From: Absidia repens
Taxonomy: Eukaryota; Mucoromycota; Mucoromycetes; Mucorales; Cunninghamellaceae
Length of the DNA stretch: 64,000 nt
Assembly (NCBI GenBank): GCA_002105175.1
Contig: MCGE01000043.1
Location: 1-64,000 of the forward strand
Reading direction: 5' to 3'
The position numbers were made by a program, and so were the translations under genes. Below are positions 54,166-64,000 of the stretch, piece by piece. How positions within the stretch are numbered: the stretch's first letter is position 1; the number at the start of each line of letters is the position of its first letter. The notes below the pieces were generated by a model. That model saw nothing but the letters and a program-made list of their open reading frames with translations, had not been told where the DNA came from and searched no databases.

Positions 54166-55009
54166 AAGCGCCATTTCATTGGTGTCACTTGCAATAAGGA
54201 TCTCATTACTTGCGACATTGCACCTCCGACTTTTTTTATGCGATTCAATTTAGAAGTTTTTTGGTACCTGATTTTTTCTTCTTTGGAACAGAGACGTGAT
54301 GACTCTATTGATCCAGTGAAGGACAGTTTTAGGTAGGGGTTGTCGATATTATTTTTCTGCCAGATAATCCAAACACCGAACCGCAGGATTTTTCTATTTT
54401 TAGTTTTCTACCTTTTTTTTCAGTGGCGGGATCACTGGCAACAAGTGATCCACAATGTTCCTTTCATGCCCTCTTTAGTCCTTTCCTCACTCATGTCCCT
54501 CTTTACACAACTACGTCCTCCCCCACAGGTCTATTACCTCTCTTCATCCGAACCCATGTAGTTATAGTTTTTCTTTATTTTAGTCTACTAATTGCAGTTG
54601 ACATTTTTTATTTTATCTATTCTATTAAGATTTGAATTCTCAAGGGTGGCCACTCTACGATGCAATTCCTTTTATTCCCCGCAATAAAATTTATTTATAT
54701 TGCCCTAAAAAAAAAAACCCCCTTTTTTTACAGTACATCATCTTTATTGGAAACCTTGAATGAGGCAGTGTTTAACTTGGATTAGTGGTTAGAACTTGTA
54801 TAAGGGGTATTTTGAAAAATGCAAATCAATCAACATGGGAATACCCAAATCAAATACAGCAATAATTAAAGGAGATGATGAGGTATATATTTTTATTAAT
54901 AAAAAAAAACAAGGATAACATGTTCAAGAATAAACTTTAACTACAGTTACTGTAATGCTATATTAAAAGGCAAATATCCGCCATGACAATGCCGCCCTAA
55001 AATATCATA
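54166..55009. other. Short array spacer
   Basis: Same proximal part as the other spacers, then unrelated sequence (54420-54690). A truncated family D copy follows at 54765-54845 with the hairpin GTATTTTGAAAAATGC (54807-54822, one T-G wobble pair). The long module is absent. Confidence 0.55.
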
Positions 55010-56179
55010 TCATTGTTCATTATTAGCATCAAAGTCGGCATCAGCATTAGTATCATAATCAGTATCAGCATCAGAACCAACATCAGAATCAAATGCCCCG
55101 CCCACCAAGGCTATCACCTGAAATGGAGATTCATCATCGGAGTAGTCGTCATCGACGATCATTTTGGAGTCGTCCAATTCGGGAAAATGGCATGGATAGA
55201 TCTCGCAAGAGTAGAAATATACAATCGTCAGCTTGCGACACGTTTTTACCAACCGACGTAGGCCGTCGGCGGTGATGTCGGGACTCAACATGACATCCAC
55301 CTTGACGACCTCTGGTAAATATGTGGCAATGGCATCCAAGGTTTTGTCGGTGATTCGCGAATCGCAAAGACCCACTTGGGTGAGCTTGGGCTGGGCTTGA
55401 AGTAACGCTATGACCATGGAGTCGGTCACGTCATGGCATGGACTCAAGTTAAGGTATGTCAACTCAGGCCATGGCGTGATGGATGGTAAATCAACAAAGA
55501 GTGCGGTGGTGAATGGGGAATAATCGTGGCTGGGGCAGTAGATATGGAAATAAGTCAGATGATGCAAGGTCATGAGGTTCGCGGCGGCCTGTTGGGCCGT
55601 GTCGGGGGTTTCCAGCCCATGCAAGGAACAATTTCTGATATCGAGCGATGCCAATGTCGAGCTGCACCGGGTAAGTGAAGTAAACATGTTGGACTCAAGG
55701 TCTTCGCAAAATATCAATGTGAGCTGTTGCAATGGCCAGTGCGCAATTGCTTCCATGGATCGCTGTGTAATGTCAGCGGCGCACAGATAAAGGTGGGTGA
55801 CATGCGGCACAAGATCTGGCACTTGCACAAAACTGTCATCCGATATCTGGCTTGCTTTGACCAATGACAGGTCGGTTATTAGAGGGACAAGTTTGATGAA
55901 GGCTAAAAGGTCGTCATCGGATAATCTGGCATTGATCGTGACGCTACGAACAAGTTCACCCAGAACCGTGGCTGAGGAGGACGATGTGGATGCTTCTAGA
56001 ATACGTGTCATGGTATGTAAGGTATCCTGGGTGTCAATCTCGAGTTCTTGCCACAGCAAAGAAAGCGTGGTCTTGTAAAATGACTTGTCGACAAGTGAGC
56101 ACGTGAAAAGATCCTGTTTATCGACATAACTAAGAATCGACGAGATGAGTTCAGATGGAAGTTGATTAAGATGGTTCAT
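55010..56179 (-). CDS. F-box/LRR protein, array gene 3
   Basis: 389 residues, the longest of the array. F-box MNHLNQLPSELISSILSYVD, with TFYKTT-like changes in the second helix (SFYKTTLSLLWQ). LRR surface residues are again distinct (LSLVKASQISDD, LYLCAADITQRS, LTLIFCEDLESN, LTYLNLSPCHDVTDSM, VGLCDSRITDKTLD). The tail is longer (SDADTDYDTNADADFD) because of extra GAT/GCT/ACT codons, and keeps the ANNEQ end. Confidence 0.92.
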   Translation of the reverse strand: MNHLNQLPSELISSILSYVDKQDLFTCSLVDKSFYKTTLSLLWQELEIDTQDTLHTMTRILEASTSSSSATVLGELVRSVTINARLSDDDLLAFIKLVPLITDLSLVKASQISDDSFVQVPDLVPHVTHLYLCAADITQRSMEAIAHWPLQQLTLIFCEDLESNMFTSLTRCSSTLASLDIRNCSLHGLETPDTAQQAAANLMTLHHLTYFHIYCPSHDYSPFTTALFVDLPSITPWPELTYLNLSPCHDVTDSMVIALLQAQPKLTQVGLCDSRITDKTLDAIATYLPEVVKVDVMLSPDITADGLRRLVKTCRKLTIVYFYSCEIYPCHFPELDDSKMIVDDDYSDDESPFQVIALVGGAFDSDVGSDADTDYDTNADADFDANNEQ

Positions 56180-56250
56180 GAGAGAGACAGAAAAAGAGAG
56201 TAAAAGACAAAGAGAGAGAGAGAGAAATTATGGGAATGTATTTTTAGGTT

Positions 56251-56291
56251 CTGTGAAGCGCAAAGATCCAAGCCCAGCAAGGTTGCACCTC
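56251..56291 (-). promoter_or_regulatory. Conserved 41-bp upstream block, gene 3
   Basis: GAGGTGCAACCTTGCTGGGC then TTGGATCTTTGCGCTTCACAG on the minus strand, 72-112 bp before the ATG. Confidence 0.55.
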
Positions 56292-57357
56292 GAGCGCCAT
56301 TTCATCGGTGTCACTTGCAATAAGGATCGATATTGAACCTCCGACTTTTTTTATGCGATTCAATTTAAAGATTTTTGGTACCTGATTTTTTCTTCTTTGG
56401 CACAGAGACGTGATGACTCTAGTTACATGCTTTGATACGTAGGGGATGTCGATATTATTTTTTGTACCAGATAATCCAAACACCGAACCGCAGGATTTTT
56501 CTATTTTTAATTTTCTACCTCTCATTGCCCTCTTTTTCTTCTTTCCTTCTTTTTTTTCAGCACACCATCTTTATTGAAAACCTTGAAAGATGCAATGTTC
56601 AACTGGGATTAGTGGTTAGAACTTGTATAAGGGGAGGTTTGAAAAATGCAAATCAATCAACATGAGAAATCCCTTTCATTTGAAATCGTGATTTAGGACA
56701 TACCATTTGATAAACCTTCATCTTAAGGGTAGTGCTATCGTAACCCTTTATTAGATTAGTTTTGTCATAGATTATATTTACTTTGAATAAAATATATATT
56801 TTCCGCTCTCTCTCTCTCTCTCAGTTTCGTCATACGTTTGCAAAAGATCTCTTTTTCACACCAGACACCCTGTCCTCCCTTTAGATTGATGTACACCAAC
56901 CCCAGTTCATATTGACGTGAACGGTTCAATAAAATATACCTTTTTTTGATCGATTGGTTTGTCTACAGTCTTGGTTTGTTTGTTTTTTTTTATTATTATT
57001 ATTCTGGTTAGCAACCAAACCAACCTTTAAATATGTCGCTGAATAGCATAACATATCCAATTCCTTCCACACACATTGTTCATGTAACTCTTGAGTCAGA
57101 TATTGTTTCAAATCCAAGAAAAGCTATTTCCAACGCAACATTACTCCTCGTATCTTAAACCATTTTATCAACAAATCAAATAGACAATAAAAATAATCAA
57201 ATCAAATACAGCAATAAAAGAAGAGGATGGGGTATATATTTTTATTGATAAAAAAAACAAGGATAGTATGTTCAAGAATAAACTCTAACTACAGTTACTG
57301 TAATGCTATACTAAAAGGTAAACATCCCCCATGACAACACCGGCCTGAAATATTATA
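56292..57357. other. Short array spacer
   Basis: Proximal block, then a family D copy (56580-56800) whose hairpin has decayed (GAGGTTTGAAAAATGC), ending GAATAAAATATATA. Then CTGAATAGCATAACATATCC and ATACAGCAATAAAAG, as in the other spacers. Confidence 0.5.
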
Positions 57358-58509
57358 TCATTGTTCATTATGAGCATCAAAGTCAGCATCAGCATCAGAA
57401 TCAGAATCAACATCAGAATCAAATGCCCCGCCCATCAAGGAGTACACCTGAGATATAGGTTCATCATCGCTGAATTTGAACTCGACGCCCATTTTATAGT
57501 AGTCCAATTCGGGAAAATCTTCTGGATAGATCTCGCAATTGTCGCAATCTACAGTCTCCAGCTTGCGGCACGTTTTCACTAACCGACGTAGGCCGTCGGG
57601 GGTGATGCCGGGATTACACGTTACATCCACCTTGGCGACCTCTGGTAAATACGTGGCAATAGCGTCCAAGGTTTTGTCGGTGATTTGTGAATCGCAAAGA
57701 CCCACTTGGGTGAGCTTGGGCTGAGATTGAAGCAACGCTATGGCCATGGTGTCGGTCACGTCATGGCATGGACTCAAGTCAAGGTATGTCAACTCAGGCC
57801 ATGGCGCCATGGATGGTAAATCAACAAAGAGTGCGTTGATGAATGGGGAATAATCGTGGCTGGGGCAGTAGATCTGGAAAGAAGTCAGATGATGCAAGGC
57901 CATGAGATTCGCGACGGCCTGTTGGGCCGTGTCGGGGGTTTCCAGTCCATGCAAGGAACAATTTCTAATATCGAGCGATGTCAATGTCGAGCTGCACCGG
58001 GTCAGTGAAGCAAACATGTTGTAGTTAAGTTCATGGCAGCTTAGCAATGTGAGCTGTTGCAATGGGAAGTGCCCAATCGCTTCCATGGACCGCTGTGTAA
58101 TGTCAGCGTTCCAGATATAAAGGTGGGTGAGATGCGGCACAAGATCTGCCACTTGCACAAAACTGTCATCCGATATATGGCTTGCATAGTCCAATGACAA
58201 GTCGGTTACCAAAGGGATATGTTTGATGAAGGCTAAAAGGTCGTCATCGGATATTCTGGCCTTGATCCTGACGCTGCGAACACGTTCACCCAGAACGGTG
58301 TCTGAGGAGGAGGACGTGGATGCTTCTAGAATTCGTGTCATGGTATGTAAGGTATCTTGGGTGTCAATCTCGAGTTTTTGCCACAGTAATGGAAGCGTGA
58401 TCTTGTAAAATGACTTGTCGACAAGTGCGCACGTGAAAAGAGCCTGTTTATCGACGTAACTAAGAATCGACGAGATGAGTTCATATGGAAGGTGATTAAG
58501 ATGGTTCAT
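57358..58509 (-). CDS. F-box/LRR protein, array gene 4
   Basis: 383 residues. F-box LPYELISSILSYVDKQALF. LRR surface set: LSLDYASHISDD, LYIWNADITQRS, LTLLSCHELNYN, LTYLDLSPCHDVTDTM, VGLCDSQITDKTLD, LETVDCDNCEIY. Tail DSDVDSDSDADADFDAHNEQ. Intact and in a single exon, with the shortest CT leader of the array. Confidence 0.92.
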   Translation of the reverse strand: MNHLNHLPYELISSILSYVDKQALFTCALVDKSFYKITLPLLWQKLEIDTQDTLHTMTRILEASTSSSSDTVLGERVRSVRIKARISDDDLLAFIKHIPLVTDLSLDYASHISDDSFVQVADLVPHLTHLYIWNADITQRSMEAIGHFPLQQLTLLSCHELNYNMFASLTRCSSTLTSLDIRNCSLHGLETPDTAQQAVANLMALHHLTSFQIYCPSHDYSPFINALFVDLPSMAPWPELTYLDLSPCHDVTDTMAIALLQSQPKLTQVGLCDSQITDKTLDAIATYLPEVAKVDVTCNPGITPDGLRRLVKTCRKLETVDCDNCEIYPEDFPELDYYKMGVEFKFSDDEPISQVYSLMGGAFDSDVDSDSDADADFDAHNEQ

Positions 58510-58565
58510 GAGAAAGACAGAAAAAGGGAGAGAGAGAGAAATTATGGGGAGTGTTCTTTTAGGTT

Positions 58566-58606
58566 CTGTGAAGCGCTAAGGTTCAAGCCCAGCGAGATTG
58601 CGCTTC
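58566..58606 (-). promoter_or_regulatory. Conserved 41-bp upstream block, gene 4
   Basis: The most diverged copy: GAAGCGCAATCTCGCTGGGC then TTGAACCTTAGCGCTTCACAG. The palindrome arms have changed. It lies 57-97 bp before the ATG. Confidence 0.5.
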
Positions 58607-59084
58607 GAGCGCCATTTCATTGGTGTCACTTGCAATAAGGATCTCATTACTTGCGACATTGCACCTCCGACTTTTTTTATGCGATTCAATTTAAAAGTTT
58701 TTTGGTACCTGATTTTTTCTTCTTTGGCACAGAGACGTGAAGACTCTAGTCACTCGCATTGATGCAGTCAAGGACAATTTTAGGTAGGGGATGTCGATAT
58801 TATTTTTTCTACCAGATAATCCAAACACCGAACCGCAGTATTTTTCTATTTTTAATTTTCTACCTCTCATCGCCCTCTGCGCAACAACCAAAATTGAATA
58901 TGTCGCTGAATAGCATGACATACCCAATTCTTTCCGCACAAATTGTTCATGTCACTCTTGAGTCAGATATTTTTTAAAATCCAAGAAGAGCTCTTTCCAA
59001 CGCAACATTACCCCTCGTCTCTTAAATCCTTTTATCAACAAATCAAATAGATAATAGGAATAACCAAATCAAATACAGCAATAA
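58607..59084. other. Array spacer, proximal part
   Basis: Same as 51048-51539 with a deletion around 58878 that joins CATCGCCCTCT to GCGCAACAACC. No gene. Confidence 0.5.
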
Positions 59085-60230
59085 TAAAAGGAGGTGCTGA
59101 GGTATATATATTTATTAGTATATATTAAAAAGAAAAATGGATCGTAAGAAATCTCAGCTATAGTAACTTTAATTGCGCTCTTTTGGCCCTCCATTTTTTT
59201 TTTCTGACACACCGCAAGCGCCCTGCCCTCCATAGGAGCCGTCCATCTTTTTTTCTCAATCGCTGCCCACTCATAGTGACAAATCACAGAGTCTTCCATC
59301 CCATACCATCAAAACCCACACTTCAGACCCCCCCCGCCACCCAGTGACTACATACTAGTATTCTCAACTTTGCTCTTCAATATACCCCACCACAATAAAA
59401 TACACTTTACTAGCTGGTTTTTCACACAAACACATCCCTGTTTTCTTTTCTACGCACAAACGTATAGAGGTGGTAGAAGAAGTCTCCATAATACCCATTC
59501 CGTTCATTTTTCATATATATATAGACACACTTTTTTTTTCCATGCATATGTAATACACATTCGATGAAGCTCATAATGTAAATGTATAACAGAGAAACTA
59601 ATTATAAGAAAAAGAACAGATTTATTCAGACGTAGATACAAACGATGACAAACTATTACTAAACTAATGAGTGCCAATCTACTGACGTTCCTAAATCCTA
59701 CATCCAAAATGAAAGCGTTTCACCATGATGTTTGTTTTGCGTTTTTTAAAACGCCCCCAATTCAAGTTGTAACACTAATCCTAGATCATCAGTACCCCCA
59801 TGAGCCTTGCCATCATATCATTCAGACTACCATGAAGGGAAAAAATGAAAAAGAAAGAAAAAGAGATGAAAAAAAAATGGGGGCTAAAAAAAAATAGAAA
59901 GCAAAATGCGGAGCCTGAATTATCCAGCATTTTTTTTTTTTAATGTCAAAAAATGAAGGAAATGCAACCCCTAAATAATCAAGCTCTAATCTCTCTGACG
60001 CCTTTCAAGTGAGCTATTATTTCAGCACACACAAAAAAAGCCCATTGACGACGCGCTGACCACGACGGTCGGGCCCCAAGGGGTTGCCCACCAAAGTGAG
60101 AGATGGTGGAGGCTTTAATCCTATCCCATCAAAACCCACACTTTAATTAAAAAAGAACTGTGACACCCAATAAATCAAAAGATTTCCAAAAGCACCAGCG
60201 GAGCGCCAGAGCAGTTATTGATAAAATTAA
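59085..60230. repeat. Long spacer module, copy 2
   Basis: Counterpart of 51540-52760 with a 60-bp deletion near 59965. Includes an inverted family D copy at 59630-59790 with hairpin GCGTTTTTTAAAACGC (59739-59754). Confidence 0.7.
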
Positions 60231-60350
60231 AAAAAAAAATAATAAAAAAACAATGATAGTATGTTCAAGAATAAACTCTAACTACAGGTACTGTAATGCT
60301 ATACTAAAAGGCAAATATCCGCCGTGACAATACCGGCCTGAAATATTATA

Positions 60351-61511
60351 TCATTGTTCATTATGAGCATCAAAATCAGCATCAGTATCAGTATCAGCAT
60401 CAGTATCAACATCAGAATTAAATGCCCCACCCACCAAGGAACGCACCTGAAGTGGGAATTCACCATCGGGGTAGTCGGGCCCGACAATCATTTTGGAGTT
60501 GTCCAATTCGGGAAAATCTTCTGGATAGATCTCGCAAGAGTAGCAGTATACAATCTCCAGCTTGCGACACGTTTTCACCAACCGACGTAGACCGTCGGGG
60601 GTGATGCCGGGATTACACGTTACATCCACCTTGACGACCTCTGGTAAACACGTGGCAATGGCATCCAAGGTTTTGTCGGTGATTTGCGAATCGCAAAGAC
60701 CCACATGGGTGAGCTTGGGCTGGGCTTGAAGCAACGCGATGGCCATGGTGTCGGTCACGTCACGGCATGGATACAAGTCAAGGGATGTCAACTCTGGCCA
60801 TGGCGCCATGAATGGTACATCGTCAAAGAGTGCATTGATGAATGGGGAACTATCCTGTTCGGGGCGGCAGTAGATATGGAAGTAAGTCAGATGATGCAAG
60901 GCCATGAGGTTCGCGACGGCCTGTTGGGCCATGTCGGGGGTTTCCAGTCCATGCAAGGACCGATAGCTGATATCGAGCGATGTCAATGTCGAACTGCACC
61001 GGGTCAGTGAAGCAAACATGTTGGACTCAAGGTCATCACACCTTATCAATGTGAGCTGTTGCAATGGGCAGTGGCCAATCGCTTCCATGGATCGCTGTGT
61101 AATGTCAGCGCGGTAGATATCAAGGTGGGTGAGATGCGGCACAAGACCTGGCACTTGCACAAGACTGTCATCCGATATGTAGTATGCTTTCTTCAATGAC
61201 AGGTGGGTTATTAGAGGGACATGTTTGATGAAGGCTAAAAGGTCGTCATCGGATAATAGGGCCTTAATGGTGACGCTGCGAACAAGTTCACCCAGAACGG
61301 TGGCTGAGGAAGAGGACGTGGATGCTTCTAGAATTCGTGTCATGGTATGTAAGGTACCTTGATTGTCAATGGTGAGTTTTTGCCACAACAAAGGAAGCGT
61401 GGCCTTGTAAAATGACTTGTCGACAAGTGAGCACTTGCAAAGATCCTGTTTATCGACGTAACTAAGAATCGACGAGATGAGTTCAGATGGAAGATGATTA
61501 AGATGGTTCAT
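60351..61511 (-). CDS. F-box/LRR protein, array gene 5
   Basis: 386 residues. F-box LPSELISSILSYVDKQDLC. LRR surface set: LSLKKAYYISDD, LDIYRADITQRS, LTLIRCDDLESN, LTSLDLYPCRDVTDTM, VGLCDSQITDKTLD, LEIVYCYSCEIY. The tail has Asp/Thr/Ala repeats (DVDTDADTDTDADFD) ending AHNEQ. Intact. Confidence 0.92.
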   Translation of the reverse strand: MNHLNHLPSELISSILSYVDKQDLCKCSLVDKSFYKATLPLLWQKLTIDNQGTLHTMTRILEASTSSSSATVLGELVRSVTIKALLSDDDLLAFIKHVPLITHLSLKKAYYISDDSLVQVPGLVPHLTHLDIYRADITQRSMEAIGHCPLQQLTLIRCDDLESNMFASLTRCSSTLTSLDISYRSLHGLETPDMAQQAVANLMALHHLTYFHIYCRPEQDSSPFINALFDDVPFMAPWPELTSLDLYPCRDVTDTMAIALLQAQPKLTHVGLCDSQITDKTLDAIATCLPEVVKVDVTCNPGITPDGLRRLVKTCRKLEIVYCYSCEIYPEDFPELDNSKMIVGPDYPDGEFPLQVRSLVGGAFNSDVDTDADTDTDADFDAHNEQ

Positions 61512-61582
61512 GAGAGAGACAGAAAAAGAGAGTAAAAGACAAAGAGAGAGAGAGAGAAATTATGGGGATGTTCTTTTAGGTT

Positions 61583-61623
61583 CTGTGAAGCGCTAAGGTC
61601 GAAGCCCAGCGAGGTTGCACCTC
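61583..61623 (-). promoter_or_regulatory. Conserved 41-bp upstream block, gene 5
   Basis: GAGGTGCAACCTCGCTGGGC then TTCGACCTTAGCGCTTCACAG, 72-112 bp before the ATG. Confidence 0.6.
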
Positions 61624-62109
61624 GAGCGCCATTTCATTGGTGTTACTTGCAATCAGGATCTCATTACTTGCGATATTGAACCTCCGACTTTTTTTATGCG
61701 ATTCAATTTAAAGATTTTTGGTACCTGATTTTTCTTCTTTGGCGCAGAGACGTGATGACTCTAGTCACGCGCATTGATACAGTGAAGGACAGTTTTAGGT
61801 AGGGGATGTCGATATCTTTTTTCTACCAAGCACCGAACCGCAGTATTTTTCTATTTTTAATTTTCTACCTCTCATCGCCCTCTTTTTCTTTCCTTTTTTT
61901 TTTTTAATTTATTCTGCTCAACAACCAAAATTGAATATGTCGCTGAATTAGCATAACATACCCAATTCTTTCATCACACATTGTTCATGTCACTCTTGAG
62001 ATGTTGTTTAAAATCCAAGAAGAGCTATTTCCAACGCAACAATACCCCTCGTCTCTTAAATACTTCTACCAACAAAATCAAATAGGTAATGGAAATAACC
62101 AAATCAAAT
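61624..62109. other. Array spacer, proximal part
   Basis: Same as the other proximal spacers, with small deletions (CTACCAAGCACCGAACC). No gene. Confidence 0.5.
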
Positions 62110-63350
62110 ACAGCAATAATAAAAGGAGATGATGAGGTATATATATTTATTAGTATATATTAAAAAGAAAATGGATCGTAAGAAATCTCAGCTATAGTAA
62201 CTTTAATTTCGCTCTTTTGGCCCTCCAACTGTTTTTTTCTGACCTACCGCTGACGCCCTGTCCACCGTAGGAGCCGTCCACCCTTTTTTTTTTCTCAATC
62301 GCTGCCCACACATAGTGCCAAATCACAGAGTCTTCCATCCCATCCCGTCGAAACCCACATTTCAGAAACAACCCTGCCGAATAGCTACATAATTAATAGT
62401 ATTCTCAACTTTGCTCTTCAATATACCTCACCACAATAAAATACACTATAATGGCTGTTTTTTCACGCAAACACATCCTTGTATTCTTTTCTACACACAA
62501 AATTATAGACTTGGTAGAAGAAGGCTCCATAATACCCGTTCCGTTCCATTTTCATATATATATAGACACACTCTTTTTTCCATGCATATGTAATACACAT
62601 TCGATGAAACTCCTAATGTAAACGTACAACAGAGAAACTAATTATAAGAAAAAGAATAGATTTATTCAGACGTAGATACAAACGATGACAAACTATTACT
62701 AAACTAATGAGGGCTAATCTACTGACGTTTCTAAATCCTACATCCAAAATGAAAGTGTTTCCCCATGATGTTTGTTTTGCGTTTTTTAAAACGCCCCTAA
62801 TTCAAGTTCTAACACTAATCCTAGATCACCAGTACCCCAATGAGCCTTGCCATCATACCATTCAGACTATCATGAAGGAAAAAAAATAAAAAAGAAAGAA
62901 AAAGAGTTGAAAAAAAAAATGGGGGCCATAAAAAAATAGAAATCAACATGCGGAGCCTGAATCATCCAGCTTTTTTTTGTGTCAAAAAATGAAGGACATG
63001 CAAATAAAATTTAAATGAAGCGGCAATCGCCATAATTACCATAATGCATAATTCGTTTTATCTTCCAGTGGATAGGCAGTCTCAACCCCTACATAATCAA
63101 TCTCTAATCTCTTTGACGCTTTCAAGTAAGCTATTATTTCAGCACACAAAAAAAACCCATTGACGACGCACTTAGCATGACAGCCGGGCCCCAAGGGGCT
63201 GCCCACCAAAGTGCGAAATGGCGGAGGTTTTAATCCTATCCCATCGAAACCCACACTTTGATAAAAAAAAAAACTGTGACACCCAATAAATTGAAAGATT
63301 TCCAAAAGCTCCAGCGGAGCGCCAGAGCATTTAGTGATAAAATAATAAAA
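62110..63350. repeat. Long spacer module, copy 3
   Basis: Counterpart of 51540-52760, including TAGGAGCCGTCCACCC, an inverted family D copy at 62680-62845 with hairpin GCGTTTTTTAAAACGC (62779-62794), and GGGCCCCAAGGGGCTGCCCACC. An 89-codon minus frame (63036-63305) is broken in the other copies, so I do not call it a gene. Confidence 0.7.
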
Positions 63351-63460
63351 AATAAAAAAACAATGATAGTATGTTCAAGAATAAACTCTAACTACAGATA
63401 CTGTAATGCTATACTAAAAGGCAACTATCCGCCATGACAATACCGGCCTGAAATATTATA

Positions 63461-64000
63461 TCATTGTTCATTATGAGCATCAAAATCAGCATCAGCATTA
63501 GTATAAGTATTAGTATCAGAATCAGAATCAAATGCCCCACCCACCAAGGAGTACACCTGAAGTGGGTTGATGTTGTCGGCGTCGGTGATCATTTTGGAGT
63601 CGTCCAATTCGGGAAAATCTTCTGGATAGATCTCGCAATTGTAGCAATATACAATCTCCAGCTTGCGACACGTTTTCACTAACCGACGTAGGCCATCGGG
63701 GGTGATGCCGGGATTTGCCATGACATTCACCTTGACGACCTTTGGTAAATACGTGGCAATGGCGTCCAAGGTGTTGTCGGTGATTTGCGAACCGCAAAGA
63801 CCCACATGGATGAGCTTGGGCTGGGCTTGAAGCAACGCTATGGCCATGGAGTCGGTCACGTCATCGCATGGACCCAAGTCAAGGTATGTCAACTCAGGCC
63901 ATAGCGCCATGGATGGTAAGTCAACAGAGAGTGCGGTGTTGATTGGGCTATAATCGCGGTTGGGGCTGTAGAGCTGGAAAGAAGTCAGATGATGCAAGGC
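63461..64000 (-). CDS. F-box/LRR protein, array gene 6 (5' part outside)
   Basis: The last 179 residues: LRRs from LHHLTSFQLYSPNRDYSP through LTYLDLGPCDDVTDSM, VGLCGSQITDNTLD and LEIVYCYNCEIY, to a tail with extra Thr/Tyr (SDTNTYTNADADFD) ending AHNEQ. The F-box and first repeats lie beyond the window edge. No break in the visible part. Confidence 0.9.
   Translation of the reverse strand, partial: ALHHLTSFQLYSPNRDYSPINTALSVDLPSMALWPELTYLDLGPCDDVTDSMAIALLQAQPKLIHVGLCGSQITDNTLDAIATYLPKVVKVNVMANPGITPDGLRRLVKTCRKLEIVYCYNCEIYPEDFPELDDSKMITDADNINPLQVYSLVGGAFDSDSDTNTYTNADADFDAHNEQ

Noticed and set aside
63036..63305. 89-codon minus frame in the long spacer module
   Set aside because: The same stretch at 52.6 and 60.1 kb has stops and shifts, so the frame is not maintained among copies.
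1..64000. CRISPR arrays, bacterial operons, rRNA or clear tRNA genes
   Set aside because: Repeats here are eukaryotic LTRs, microsatellites and gene duplications. I found no regular repeat-spacer array and no convincing tRNA box A/B pair by eye. A tRNAscan run would settle the latter.

Overview
The window looks like nuclear DNA of an early-diverging filamentous fungus, most likely Mucoromycota/Mucorales. The evidence is AT-rich intergenic DNA, small GT-AG introns with long U-runs, fungal-type mitochondrial genes (YHM2-like carrier, MZM1/LYRM7), Ty3/gypsy chromovirus, Tc1/mariner, LINE and piggyBac-like debris, and large F-box/LRR paralogues. The species cannot be named from sequence alone.

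Layout. (1) 1-3190: gene-free repeats: a poly-T tandem array and direct copies of a dispersed element called family D here. (2) 3191-8870: an almost intact, young Ty3/gypsy chromovirus with near-identical LTRs, a gag zinc knuckle, an A_AAA_AAA frameshift site, PR-RT-RNase H, integrase and C-terminal chromodomain; two single-base indels break pol. (3) 8871-27700: a nest of dead transposons. It holds solo LTRs of several families (two families have exact 5-bp target duplications, and so does one copy of a third), a Tc1/mariner pseudogene, gag fragments, a LINE cut into pieces on both strands, a MITE-like element with 160-bp inverted repeats, and a piggyBac-like remnant. (4) 27877-31800: an F-box/LRR pseudogene and an intact diverged F-box/LRR gene, both +. 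(5) 32878-44059: a compact block of conserved multi-exon genes, all on the minus strand: a small His-rich protein, a rhodanese-persulfide dioxygenase fusion (8 exons), MZM1/LYRM7 (5 exons), a two-HKD phospholipase D (17 exons) and a YHM2-like mitochondrial carrier (3 exons). (6) 45705-48040: a decayed HET-domain-like gene. (7) 49791-64000: a tandem array of six F-box/LRR genes, all minus; the last runs off the window.

How the genes may work together. Three housekeeping genes (persulfide dioxygenase, MZM1, YHM2) have mitochondrial roles in known relatives and lie within 10 kb on one strand. The F-box/LRR array is the most notable system. Its F-box, 5' leader and a 41-bp upstream block are almost constant, while amino-acid differences pile up at positions flanking each LRR beta-strand, and a C-terminal Asp-rich tail varies in repeat number. 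That is the pattern expected of SCF ubiquitin-ligase substrate receptors diversifying their recognition surface. This is inference from reading the paralogues side by side; no dN/dS test was run. A dispersed element with a short perfect hairpin that shows a compensatory base-pair change recurs between the genes of the right half.
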